From positions 40,567-104,566 of the forward strand of contig NZ_LMHV01000009.1 in assembly GCF_001429725.1 (NCBI RefSeq): a stretch of DNA of 64,000 nt. Reading direction: 5' to 3'. The translations under genes and the position numbers were made by a program. The notes beneath the pieces are model-generated. The model saw only the letters and a program-made list of their open reading frames with translations. It had not been told where the DNA came from and did no database searches. This document shows, in pieces, positions 24,897 through 33,001 of this stretch (the first letter of the stretch is position 1; every line of letters starts with the position of its first letter). The DNA comes from Rhizobium sp. Root708. GTDB lineage: Bacteria; Pseudomonadota; Alphaproteobacteria; Rhizobiales; Rhizobiaceae.

Positions 24897-25856
24897 CTAT
24901 CTCCGGCAAGCGGCACTCATTGCCGCATCACCCACGCAGTCAGGCGACGGCACGGTAACTCCGCTTGCCGTCATGGCTTGTTGTTGAACCGGTGCCGGGG
25001 CAATCGCACCGGCTTGCGGCATGTCAGGCCCCGGCACAAGCGGACCGACGGCTTGCGGAAGCACCGGTGCTGCATTGGGGGTATTGGCGGCGGTGCGTCT
25101 GACCGGGCCTCTGCTTATCGTCACCGGTGCCGGTTCGTAGCCGATCGACATGGGCATGTTGCGATACCCGCCGTCGTCCGGATAAATCGGGCTCCCCGGT
25201 CGGCCGATAGTGGGATCCGAACCTTGCGTCAGGCCGTAGGGATTCCAGATCTCACCGTTGAATGTCCCGACGATCGTGTAGCCATAGACGATGCCGAGGA
25301 GCTGCCGTTCGGAAGCGCGCGCATCGCACAACCGAAGTCTGATCTGGATCATGCCGAAATTGCGGGCCTGCGTCTGGGCCGAGCGGCTGGATCGAACCTG
25401 CTGCCAGGCGTAGAGGCATGTATCCCCGGTTCTGCTCTTTCCGGACGCATAGCCGAACGGCCCGTAGCTGTTCTGCAGGAAGGTTGCCGATGTCGCCAGT
25501 CGCACGCCCGGAACCGAGCTTGCCATCTCGCGCGCAAGGCCGCTCTCGCTGACCATCCGATACGGCGCGCTTCCTGTCCCCGGGTTCTCGCCGCTTGCAC
25601 CAAGGAACTGCACCTTCAGGAAGTTCTGGCCCGGCACCGAGGAGGATGTGAACAATGAAATCGTCTGTTCAATACCGTTGCCGCGGGTGTGCTGAACTAC
25701 ATTGACAATAGAAGGACCGCCAGGCGGAGGCAGCGCTAGCGCTTTCTCGCTGGTAATTGTCTCCGGCATGTTCGGCTGCCGAATGCTCCCTGTCGAGGTG
25801 CAGCCGGCTGTAAAACCGGCCAACCCGGCAAGGGCTATCCATCTCAGCAGATGCAT
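24897..25856 (-). CDS. bcsN: Cellulose biosynthesis protein BcsN
   Basis: Lipoprotein-like protein of 319 residues placed first in the cellulose operon, as is usual for the BcsN family in Rhizobiales. The start at MHLLRWIALAGLAGFTAGC gives a signal sequence with a lipobox-type cysteine; an in-frame TTG 33 nt upstream would hide this. The central part contains paired cysteines (GDTCLYAWQQ; RLRLCDAR) that resemble the CpaD-type pilus lipoprotein pattern. The C-terminus is Pro/Ala/Gln-rich. Its precise role in cellulose export is not known to me; an envelope location is likely from the signal peptide. Confidence 0.8.
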   Translation of the reverse strand: MHLLRWIALAGLAGFTAGCTSTGSIRQPNMPETITSEKALALPPPGGPSIVNVVQHTRGNGIEQTISLFTSSSVPGQNFLKVQFLGASGENPGTGSAPYRMVSESGLAREMASSVPGVRLATSATFLQNSYGPFGYASGKSRTGDTCLYAWQQVRSSRSAQTQARNFGMIQIRLRLCDARASERQLLGIVYGYTIVGTFNGEIWNPYGLTQGSDPTIGRPGSPIYPDDGGYRNMPMSIGYEPAPVTISRGPVRRTAANTPNAAPVLPQAVGPLVPGPDMPQAGAIAPAPVQQQAMTASGVTVPSPDCVGDAAMSAACRR

Positions 25857-25962
25857 CGTTTGGACCACCGCAATCGTTCTTCCTAGCAACCCACACAGAT
25901 TTCGCGCAGGCCTTTCGAATCAACGACCTAGAGGGTCGCTAGGTATGGTAAACGACGGATAT

Positions 25963-25980
25963 GGTTAACGATCGGTTAAC
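25963..25980. repeat. Direct repeat upstream of bcsN
   Basis: GGTTAAC occurs at 25963-25969 and 25974-25980, with start points 11 bp apart, about one helical turn. It lies about 107 bp upstream of the bcsN start in a 270-bp gap shared with the end of the phosphatase gene. It could be a regulator-binding site for the cellulose operon; nothing in the sequence names the regulator. Confidence 0.35.
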
Positions 25981-26125
25981 TTCGGGGATGGATGACGCGC
26001 CCGTGATCGTCGCTGCCGTCGACGGGCCGGACCAATATCAGCCATGTTGCAGGCAGCCGCTTCGAACCCCATCGCGCGTTGGCCCGCCAGGACGAATGGC
26101 CCGGAAGTGCGCAATTCGTATAAGG

Positions 26126-26923
26126 CTATACGCCGGCGATTGTCTTCAGGTCGTCGATGGCGCCGGGTGCTGCGGCAATCACCGGTGCGCCCTTGGTGAG
26201 TTTTTCGCCCTCGGTCGGAAATGAATGATACCAGCCGCCTGCTTCCTTTACGAGGCAGTAGCCTGCGAGGCAGTCCCAAGCGTGCATGTAAGGTTCGTAG
26301 TAGCCGACCAGGCGTCCAGCTGCGACATAGGCGAGCATCAGGGCGCCCGAGCCATTCCGAATAAAGTTTCCGCCGGCGGTGAGCAGATCCTCGACGATCT
26401 TGGCGACGATCGCGGGTGTCACATGGCTGTTCGCGCCGATCCCGGTGACGGCATTTCGAATGTTGCGCGACGGATCAAGTGTGAGCTTCTTGCCGTTGAG
26501 CGTGGCGCCCATGTCGAGTGCGCCCGCATACATTTCATCGTGGCACGGCGCGAAAATGACGCCGACCACCGGCACGCCGGAATACAGCAAGCCGATCGAT
26601 ATGCACCAGTTCGGCATGCCGTTGACGAAGGGGCTCGTTCCATCGATCGGATCGACAACCCAGGTAAAGCCGGAGCTACCCACCTGCAGGCCGTACTCTT
26701 CGCCAAGAATGCCATCGTCGCCGTAAGTGGCCAGGATCCTAGCGCGGATCAACTCTTCCACCTCGCGATCGGCAACGGAGACGACATCCTGCAGGTCACG
26801 CTTCGTTTCGATGACGAGGGTGTCTCTCCGATTGAAGTAGTCGAGTGCGACAGCGCCGGCTTCTCGGGCAATTGCCTGCGCGAGGGCAAGGCGCGCAGGC
26901 AAATCGGGGGCTAGGCTTGGCAT
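26126..26923 (-). CDS. Inositol-monophosphatase-family phosphatase
   Basis: Mg2+-dependent phosphatase of 265 residues. Metal and catalytic motifs are intact: GEE near residue 75, the signature WVVDPIDGTSPFVNGMP near residues 88-104 and AWDCLAGYCLVKEAGG near residue 220. Family members hydrolyse inositol phosphate, fructose-bisphosphate, histidinol phosphate or 3'-phosphoadenosine phosphate, and sequence alone does not choose among them. The gene is divergent from a LacI-type sugar regulator with a strong inverted repeat between them, which suggests a sugar-phosphate-linked role and specific regulation instead of housekeeping. Confidence 0.85.
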   Translation of the reverse strand: MPSLAPDLPARLALAQAIAREAGAVALDYFNRRDTLVIETKRDLQDVVSVADREVEELIRARILATYGDDGILGEEYGLQVGSSGFTWVVDPIDGTSPFVNGMPNWCISIGLLYSGVPVVGVIFAPCHDEMYAGALDMGATLNGKKLTLDPSRNIRNAVTGIGANSHVTPAIVAKIVEDLLTAGGNFIRNGSGALMLAYVAAGRLVGYYEPYMHAWDCLAGYCLVKEAGGWYHSFPTEGEKLTKGAPVIAAAPGAIDDLKTIAGV

Positions 26924-26960
26924 TTCACACGTCCTTTAAAAACGGCCTGATTTCGGGCAA

Positions 26961-26994
26961 CGTTTACCGGCAGTCAGCCGAGTGCCGGTAAACG
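26961..26994. promoter_or_regulatory. Perfect 12-bp inverted repeat between the phosphatase and LacI genes
   Basis: CGTTTACCGGCA (26961-26972) and TGCCGGTAAACG (26983-26994) are exact reverse complements with a 10-nt spacer. The outer ends hold AACGTTT and TAAACGATT, which resemble LacI-family half-sites built around CG. It lies 38 bp from the phosphatase start and 151 bp from the regulator start. It is the best operator candidate for the LacI-type protein, or could form an mRNA hairpin in the phosphatase leader. Confidence 0.55.
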
Positions 26995-27005
26995 ATTCCA
27001 GCTTC

Positions 27006-27021
27006 TTGCAATCGCGTGCAA
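27006..27021. promoter_or_regulatory. Secondary inverted repeat in the same divergent gap
   Basis: TTGCA and TGCAA flank ATCGCG (27006-27021). A further 10-bp palindrome, TTGTGCACAA, lies at 27111-27120 close to the regulator start. Both may be auxiliary operators; each is short enough to occur by chance. Confidence 0.3.
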
Positions 27022-27144
27022 AATTCGCTCCGAAATAGCGAGCTGTCAATAAGGACGTCCTGCGCAAACGCTTGAAATGAAAGTCTTCGCGATTGCACGC
27101 TTATGCGCACTTGTGCACAATAGCGACAAAGCGGGGAGAGTCGG

Positions 27145-28158
27145 GTGGCTTCGAAGTTGTTTGTCAGTGCCCAGGAGGTCGCGCACAGGGCGGGAGTGTC
27201 TCGGTCGGCGGTTTCGCGGACATTTACGCCTGGTGCCAGTGTATCGGCCGAAACGCGTCAACGCGTTCTCAAAGCCGCTGAAGAGCTTGGCTATCACGTC
27301 AACCACCTTGCGCGCGGCCTGATGCGCAATGAAAGCGGTATCGTCTGCCTGATCGTGTCGGACGTTGCGACGCCCTATCGTGCTGCGGTTCTCCGCGAAC
27401 TTACCCTGCAGCTTCAGAATGCAGGCAAGGTCGCCATGCTCATCAATACCGACCGCTCGGACGGCAGCGTGGATCGCGCTCTGCATCAGGCGATCCGCTA
27501 CCGCGCCGACGCATCGGTCATCCTGTCCGGTCTGCCCGACAAATCGATCGTTCAGCTGTGCCTGCGCAGCGGACAGCGCCTCGTCTTGATCAATCGCGAT
27601 GACGATCAGCCCGGTCCGTTGAGGATTAATGTCGATGATGCCGATGCTGGCTCCAGGGTTGCGACGGCGTTTGCCCGTGCCGGCTGCCGCAGGCTGGCGT
27701 TCGCAAATTCGCTTGCCGGTACCCCAAGTTTGGTGCGTCGCGAGAAGGGCTTCGTGGCTGCAGCCGCCGCTCTAGGGCTGGAGGTGGTTGTCGAGCGCTA
27801 TGGCGCGACCGGTTACGAGGCGGGGCAGGTGTTGGCGCAGCGATTGCTGACACGTAGCGAGCGCCCGGACGCCGTCTTCTGCGCAACCGACCTTCTGGCC
27901 TGCGGCTTCATGGATGCCGCGCGCCGGCAATTCGGGCTCGCCGTGCCAAGCCAGCTCTGTGTCGCCGGCTTTGACAATATCGAGCAGGCGTCGTGGTTAT
28001 CCTATGAATTGACGACATTTGCCCAGCCGGTCGACAGGATCGCGAAGTATGCGATTGACTGGTTGGGGACGGATGACAGCGGCGAAGACGGCGTCGGACC
28101 TGAGCCGATCACTTTGACCGCTGAGCTGATCTGGCGCAGTTCGATCCGGGGCGGCTGA
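27145..28158 (+). CDS. LacI-family transcriptional regulator
   Basis: Regulator of 337 residues. The N-terminal helix-turn-helix (VSAQEVAHRAGVSRSAVSRTF) and hinge helix (NHLARGLMRNESGIVCLI) are typical, and a periplasmic-binding-protein-like sensor domain fills the rest (CVAGFDNIEQASWLSYELTT near the end). The start is GTG, behind GGGGAG at 27133-27138. The effector is probably a sugar or sugar-like molecule, but none can be named. It is divergent from the phosphatase and convergent with O-antigen genes. It probably controls the phosphatase and itself through the repeats in between. Confidence 0.9.
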   Translation: MASKLFVSAQEVAHRAGVSRSAVSRTFTPGASVSAETRQRVLKAAEELGYHVNHLARGLMRNESGIVCLIVSDVATPYRAAVLRELTLQLQNAGKVAMLINTDRSDGSVDRALHQAIRYRADASVILSGLPDKSIVQLCLRSGQRLVLINRDDDQPGPLRINVDDADAGSRVATAFARAGCRRLAFANSLAGTPSLVRREKGFVAAAAALGLEVVVERYGATGYEAGQVLAQRLLTRSERPDAVFCATDLLACGFMDAARRQFGLAVPSQLCVAGFDNIEQASWLSYELTTFAQPVDRIAKYAIDWLGTDDSGEDGVGPEPITLTAELIWRSSIRGG

Positions 28159-28187
28159 CACCGCTTCGCCGATGGTCCCGATAGAGT

Positions 28188-28772
28188 TCACCGAGTGGCG
28201 GCGTCGCCGCTGCCTTTTCCCGCGATCGAGCCAAGGATCAGCTTAAGATCGCGCCACAGCCCAGCCGTCCTGATGTATTCGGCATCCGCCTTCGCAAGAG
28301 CCTCGGGGGTGGACATGTCGATCCCCGAGAGTTGTGCCAAGCCGGTAATGCCGGGACGGATCGAAAAGACATTCTTGGCTCGCCGCGCGGCGATGACGCC
28401 CGACTGTGTCGGCAGGCACGGGCGAGGGCCCACAAGGCTCATGTCTCCACGCAAGACATTGATGAGCTGCGGGAGCTCATCAAGCTTGTAAGCGCGCAGT
28501 GTACGGCCGATCGGGGTGATCCAAGCCTCGGCAGCATCATGAGATCCCACGTTGGGCGTACCGGCGGCCATGGTTCGGAATTTGATGCAGGTGAAGGGCT
28601 TTTCGTTGTAGCCGACCCGCTCCTGCAGGAATAGTGCCCCGCCGGGGGAACTGCGGCGGACGAGATACGCGATGACCAGAAGAACCGGCGACAGCACGAT
28701 CAGGCCGAAAAGCGAGGCAGAAAAATCGAGCACACGTTTCAGCCCGCGATCGAGAGTCTGCAGCATTGTCAT
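28188..28772 (-). CDS. wreU: Initiating sugar-phosphate transferase (WreU/PglC-like)
   Basis: Monotopic polyprenyl-phosphate sugar-1-phosphate transferase of 194 residues, the short form lacking the extra membrane domain of WbaP. One hydrophobic hairpin (FSASLFGLIVLSPVLLVIAY) precedes the conserved catalytic core (FLQERVGYNEKPFTCIKFRTM, then KLDELPQLINVLRGDMSLVG and GPRPCLPTQ). It should transfer the first sugar phosphate of the O-antigen to the lipid carrier. The two genes transcribed before it make UDP-QuiNAc, and in Rhizobium etli the equivalent WreU uses that donor, so the same is likely. Its ATG overlaps the preceding stop (ATGA). Confidence 0.82.
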   Translation of the reverse strand: MTMLQTLDRGLKRVLDFSASLFGLIVLSPVLLVIAYLVRRSSPGGALFLQERVGYNEKPFTCIKFRTMAAGTPNVGSHDAAEAWITPIGRTLRAYKLDELPQLINVLRGDMSLVGPRPCLPTQSGVIAARRAKNVFSIRPGITGLAQLSGIDMSTPEALAKADAEYIRTAGLWRDLKLILGSIAGKGSGDAATR

Positions 28773-29701
28773 TCCTTTTCACGCAGGCGCGGCGACAACA
28801 CTCTGTCTAACCCTTCTCGCATCGTGAAGGGAGGTGTCCAGCCAAGCGATCCACAGGTCTGCGAGCTGTCGACCTCAAGCGACTGTGTCAATCGCTGAAC
28901 GAGTTCGGCCTTTCCAAGCATACGTGCTGCGGTTTCAAGCAGGGTGACGGGGAAGGGCAACAGGATTGCGGATGTGCCGGCAGCCGAGGCGACCATCCTG
29001 AGCAGCTGCGGTGTCGAAACAGCGTCGCCATCGCTCGGGAGCAAAACTGTGCTTGTCACCGTCGGATGAAGTGCTGCCGCCACGATGATGTCTGTCAGGT
29101 TCTCGAGATAGATCATCGAGCGGCGGTTCTCGACCGACCCCAACGGTAGTGGCAGGCGTTTTCTGACGAGCCCGACAAGGGCCTCGAAGCTGCCGCGTCC
29201 GCCTTGGCCGTAAACGAGTGGCGGGCGGATCGATATCGTCACCAGTCCGGTTCTCTTGCCGATCTCGGCGAGACGCTGCTCCGCTTCGAGCTTGGAGCGG
29301 CCGTAGGCGCTGTCAGGGGAGGGAATGGACGCTGGGGTGAATGGACGACCGGGCTCGGTCATTTCCCCATTCGCCTTGATCGAACTCAGGAAAATGAAGC
29401 GCCTGACACCAGCGGCCGCGGCCTGCTTCGCAAGTCGCGCGGTCCCGTCGACGTTGACGGCCCGATAGGCGCTGTCGGCCGTCTTTCCCTCGGTAACATT
29501 CTGGTTTGCGGCGGCGAGGTGGACGATCGTATCGACGCCCCTCAAGGCCTCGGACCAATCGGTATCGGTCCCAACATCGCCAATCGGAACATAGCCCGGC
29601 AGCGTACGGCGGCTCACGGCGCGGTACGGGAGGCCACGTTGTTTCAGGGTTTCTTGCAGCCCCTTGCCGATGAAGCCGGAAGCGCCGGTAATCAGAAACA
29701 T
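28769..29701 (-). CDS. wreQ: NAD-dependent 4-reductase for UDP-QuiNAc (WreQ-like)
   Basis: Extended short-chain dehydrogenase of 310 residues. The NAD-binding motif is MFLITGASGFIGKGL at the N-terminus, and the catalytic Tyr-Lys pair is in SAYGRSKLEAEQRL, preceded by LSSIKANGE. Such reductases turn UDP-2-acetamido-2,6-dideoxy-4-keto-hexose into UDP-N-acetylquinovosamine. The assignment rests on the neighbours: a 4,6-dehydratase 35 nt upstream in transcription order and a WreU-like transferase coupled downstream, the same trio known from R. etli O-antigen synthesis. The ATG follows GGAG. A different nucleotide-sugar epimerase function is possible. Confidence 0.78.
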   Translation of the reverse strand: MFLITGASGFIGKGLQETLKQRGLPYRAVSRRTLPGYVPIGDVGTDTDWSEALRGVDTIVHLAAANQNVTEGKTADSAYRAVNVDGTARLAKQAAAAGVRRFIFLSSIKANGEMTEPGRPFTPASIPSPDSAYGRSKLEAEQRLAEIGKRTGLVTISIRPPLVYGQGGRGSFEALVGLVRKRLPLPLGSVENRRSMIYLENLTDIIVAAALHPTVTSTVLLPSDGDAVSTPQLLRMVASAAGTSAILLPFPVTLLETAARMLGKAELVQRLTQSLEVDSSQTCGSLGWTPPFTMREGLDRVLSPRLREKE

Positions 29702-29736
29702 TCAATCTCCATCAGGTGGGAGGACCTCAACCGCCT

Positions 29737-31650
29737 CTACGGCGCGAGTTCCTGCCTGAGCGACACAAGATCAACGACTTTCTCGAACGGGCGATAGCCG
29801 GAGACGAGTTCACTCAGGCAAAGGCGAAGGGCGCCTGCATCGCCAGCGAGCGCGAAGTCACGCAGTTCCTCGAGCTTGGTTGACAGCTCGGACCACGGCA
29901 TGAATTGCTCCCTTGCCGCCCGAATCTTCGGGTGCTCGGTAAATTCGGGATTGTCGCTGATCAGCAGTTCTTCATAGAGCTTCTCGCCGGGACGAAGGCC
30001 CGTCGTGACAATCTCGATATCCCCAGCGGGATTTTGGTCGTCGCGCACCGTCAGTCCTGATAACTCTACCATTCGCCGCGCCAGATCGATGATCTTGACC
30101 GGCTCGCCCATGTCGAGCAGGTAGACGTCGCCGCCTCTGGCCATGGCGCCAGCCTGGATCACGAGCTGCGCGGCCTCCGGCACGGTCATGAAGAACCGGG
30201 TGATATCCGCATGCGTCAGGGTGATCGGACCGCCGCGACCGATCTGCTGGCGGAACAAGGGAACGACGGAGCCCGAGGAGCCAAGAACGTTCCCGAAGCG
30301 GACCATGGAGAACGTCGTTGTCGAGCTCTGCGCCGCCTGCGCCTGCAGGACCATTTCCGCAAGCCTCTTCGTCGCGCCCATGATGTTGGTCGGTCTGACA
30401 GCCTTGTCGGTGCTGACCAGGATCAGCCGGTCCACGCCGGCGGCAACAGCCGCCCGTGAAACGGTGAGCGTTCCGAAAACGTTGGTCTTGACGCCCTCGG
30501 CGGGGTTTTGCTCGACGAGGGGAACATGCTTGTAGGCGGCTGCGTGATAGACCGTAGCCGGTTTCCAGGTATCGAATATGCTCTTGATGCGGGCTTCGTC
30601 GCAAACGCTCGCAAGCAGCGGCACGATCTGAAACATATCCTCCGTCACGTCGCCCGATAGCTCGTTCTGCAAGGCATAAATGCCGTATTCGTTCTGATCA
30701 AGAAGCAGAAGTGCAGTGGGCTGCATCTTCGCGATCTCACGGCAAAGCTGGCTTCCGATCGAGCCTGCGGCGCCGGTAACGAGGACGACGCGCCCCTTCA
30801 CGTTCTGTTCAAGAAGCGATGGATTGGGTGGTACGGCGCTGCGGCCAAGCAGATCTTCGATGTCGAGATCTTGCAGGTCCGTCAATTGCGCGCGCCCAAC
30901 CGCAAGTGCTCCGATATCGGGAACGGTGCGCACCGCCACTTTGGCGCTTCTCAGCGTCTCGAGGATTTCGTTGCGGCGTGCCCTGTCGATCTGCGGGAGG
31001 GCAAGCAGGACAGTCCGTACTCTCAGCTCGGCACAGGTCTTGAGAATGGTTTCTGGATTGAAGACCTTCACGCCGTTAATCAGGTTTCCCTGCAGACCGG
31101 GGTCGTCGTCGAGAAAGCCGACGACCTTGAATTCGCCTCCGTGGCCGAGCGCACTCACGAGCTGCCGCCCTTGTGGTCCTGTGCCATAAACAAGGGTTCT
31201 GACTTCAGTGCTCTGCCTCAGGATGCGGTTGTAGGCATCGTAAAGGAAATAGCGCGCCACGAAACGCGAAAGGCCGACGGCCAGGAGCAGAAGCATCGGC
31301 TGCAATATGCCGACCGTTCGCGGTATCGTCGGGATGCTGATGACGGTGAAAATCGCCATATAAATCAAGCCGTAGATCGCCACGCATTTGATCACGGTGA
31401 CGAAAGCGGCCCAGCCGATGAAACGAAAGATCGCTCTGTAGAGGCCAGAGGTGACAAAAAGCGGCAACGCAATCAGCAGCGATACCGGAATCGTGATGTA
31501 CTGGACGCCGGAGAGCGCGTACCAATCGTTGAAGCGAAAGCAGAACGCCAGCCAGACTGTCAGGACACAGAGGCCCGCATCGAAAATGAGGGCCACCAGC
31601 CGCTTGGCTGGCCGCGGGATAGCGAGAATTCTCTGAGTGTAGCTATCCAC
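29737..31650 (-). CDS. wreV: Membrane-bound UDP-GlcNAc 4,6-dehydratase (WbpM/CapD/WreV type)
   Basis: Large dehydratase of 637 residues with four N-terminal membrane segments (about residues 15-115), a CoA-binding-like domain with VYGTGPQGRQLVSAL, and a C-terminal dehydratase domain with NAD motif VLVTGAAGSIGSQLCRE near residue 290. The catalytic segment of this class is seen as LILVSTDKAVRPTNIMGATKR, in which Met replaces the usual Tyr, a hallmark of WbpM-type enzymes. It converts UDP-GlcNAc to the 4-keto-6-deoxy intermediate reduced by the next gene product. It starts at GTG and overlaps the upstream ligase gene by 8 nt. Confidence 0.88.
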   Translation of the reverse strand: MDSYTQRILAIPRPAKRLVALIFDAGLCVLTVWLAFCFRFNDWYALSGVQYITIPVSLLIALPLFVTSGLYRAIFRFIGWAAFVTVIKCVAIYGLIYMAIFTVISIPTIPRTVGILQPMLLLLAVGLSRFVARYFLYDAYNRILRQSTEVRTLVYGTGPQGRQLVSALGHGGEFKVVGFLDDDPGLQGNLINGVKVFNPETILKTCAELRVRTVLLALPQIDRARRNEILETLRSAKVAVRTVPDIGALAVGRAQLTDLQDLDIEDLLGRSAVPPNPSLLEQNVKGRVVLVTGAAGSIGSQLCREIAKMQPTALLLLDQNEYGIYALQNELSGDVTEDMFQIVPLLASVCDEARIKSIFDTWKPATVYHAAAYKHVPLVEQNPAEGVKTNVFGTLTVSRAAVAAGVDRLILVSTDKAVRPTNIMGATKRLAEMVLQAQAAQSSTTTFSMVRFGNVLGSSGSVVPLFRQQIGRGGPITLTHADITRFFMTVPEAAQLVIQAGAMARGGDVYLLDMGEPVKIIDLARRMVELSGLTVRDDQNPAGDIEIVTTGLRPGEKLYEELLISDNPEFTEHPKIRAAREQFMPWSELSTKLEELRDFALAGDAGALRLCLSELVSGYRPFEKVVDLVSLRQELAP

Positions 31651-33001
31651 GATGCGATCCGCCCTGGCCGATCATTCCGCCCTCGAGTCCCGTAGCCGTC
31701 GTGAGTTTGACGTCTCTTGCGCGATCACGCATGCGAAGAGCGCATGCAAAAGTCAAGGCTCCGCAGAGGAGGACGAAGCTCTCGCCGATAGCAAGCCGGT
31801 TGTTGGAGTTGCTGAGAATCGTGAAGCAGAAGTAGATCACGAATGTCAGGTAGCATGAAAACGCGCTCTTGCTGATGACGCCGGCAAGCGCGGCCCGGTG
31901 TAGCCGGTGGATGGTGGCCGCAAGAATGAGCACGAAGATACCGAGACCGACGAAGCCATAACGCACAAGGATCTCGAGATAACCGTTGTGGATCAGCGTA
32001 TAGGGCACGCCAGCGTAATCGGTCGTATGCCAGATCGTCAGCCAGCCGTTGCCGCTGCCGAAGATGGGGTTCACCTTCAGCACCTCGAGCGCGTTGGTCC
32101 ACAGCTGAAGACGTTCATCCAGCGACGTTGGCGTTCCGTTCGATGCGATCGCGTCCTTCATGACCGCAATAAGGGAGTCGCCGTCGTAGAGGCGCGTGCC
32201 GATACCGGCGACCGAATTGAAAGTCGCCAGTGCGACTTTCTCGAGATTCGCGCGGACGAGATACGAGCCGACGACCACGATGCCTGTCAGGGCGACCATT
32301 GCGGTTCTGACATGGGCCTGGCGGATGTAGACGAAAGCGCAGATCACCATGGTTGCCAGAGCGGGGAGCAGAGCCAGCCACACGCCCTTGGATTTGGCGC
32401 CGTAGATGTTGACGAGGGCAAACGCCATGATCACCAGCGCCAGGGCGATTGCCACGTTTCTCGCACGTCGAGCGGCACCGACTTCTATCTGGTGGGCCAT
32501 GAAGTGAAAGACGCCCAGGAACAGAAAACCGCAGCCGACGGCGCCGTGTATCGAATTGTGGTGAAGGAGAGGGGAAATCTGGTCGCCGGCGGCGATCGAC
32601 CCATAAGGCGTGAGGACAACGAAAAGCAGGGCGGCGATCGCAAAGAGAGCAAACAGCGCCCGTTCGACGGACTTCCACGTCGCCGTCAGAGCGACGCCGA
32701 GGATCGGGAAAAACGCCGGAAACACGTAGAGCCATTCGGAAGCGCCGTGTTCCCCGAAGGCAATGTATTCGAAGAGGAACCGGATCAGCGCGTAGGCGGC
32801 CCATGCCACGCACAGCACCGCCAGCCAGTCTCGCATGACGCGGCGGCAATCCGCCTGGCAGGTGACGGCGGCGATGATCGTTAAGGTGATGGCAGCGTAG
32901 CGGTAAACGTCGCTCTCGACGACCACCGCGGACATGAATGCCAGCCACAGGACGACGGGAAGCGCGGCAGTGATACGGTTGTAAACGAGCGTTTTGTTCA
33001 T
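31643..33001 (-). CDS. O-antigen ligase/polymerase family membrane protein
   Basis: Membrane protein of 452 residues with about eleven to twelve hydrophobic segments and one large periplasmic loop (about residues 265-330, containing LWTNALEVLKVNPIFGSGNGW and HNGYLEILVRYGFVG). The FGSGNGW...HNGYLEIL pattern is typical of WaaL/Wzy proteins. Such proteins either join O-antigen to lipid A-core or polymerise repeat units; sequence does not separate the two. It lies in the O-antigen operon between a GT25 glycosyltransferase and the UDP-QuiNAc genes, overlapping both. Confidence 0.85.
   Translation of the reverse strand: MNKTLVYNRITAALPVVLWLAFMSAVVVESDVYRYAAITLTIIAAVTCQADCRRVMRDWLAVLCVAWAAYALIRFLFEYIAFGEHGASEWLYVFPAFFPILGVALTATWKSVERALFALFAIAALLFVVLTPYGSIAAGDQISPLLHHNSIHGAVGCGFLFLGVFHFMAHQIEVGAARRARNVAIALALVIMAFALVNIYGAKSKGVWLALLPALATMVICAFVYIRQAHVRTAMVALTGIVVVGSYLVRANLEKVALATFNSVAGIGTRLYDGDSLIAVMKDAIASNGTPTSLDERLQLWTNALEVLKVNPIFGSGNGWLTIWHTTDYAGVPYTLIHNGYLEILVRYGFVGLGIFVLILAATIHRLHRAALAGVISKSAFSCYLTFVIYFCFTILSNSNNRLAIGESFVLLCGALTFACALRMRDRARDVKLTTATGLEGGMIGQGGSHRG

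Noticed and set aside
30871..32884. Plus-strand frames opposite the wreV-like and ligase genes
   Set aside because: Same reasoning: complementary to membrane and Rossmann domains, Asp/Glu/His-rich shadow composition, and no start signals.
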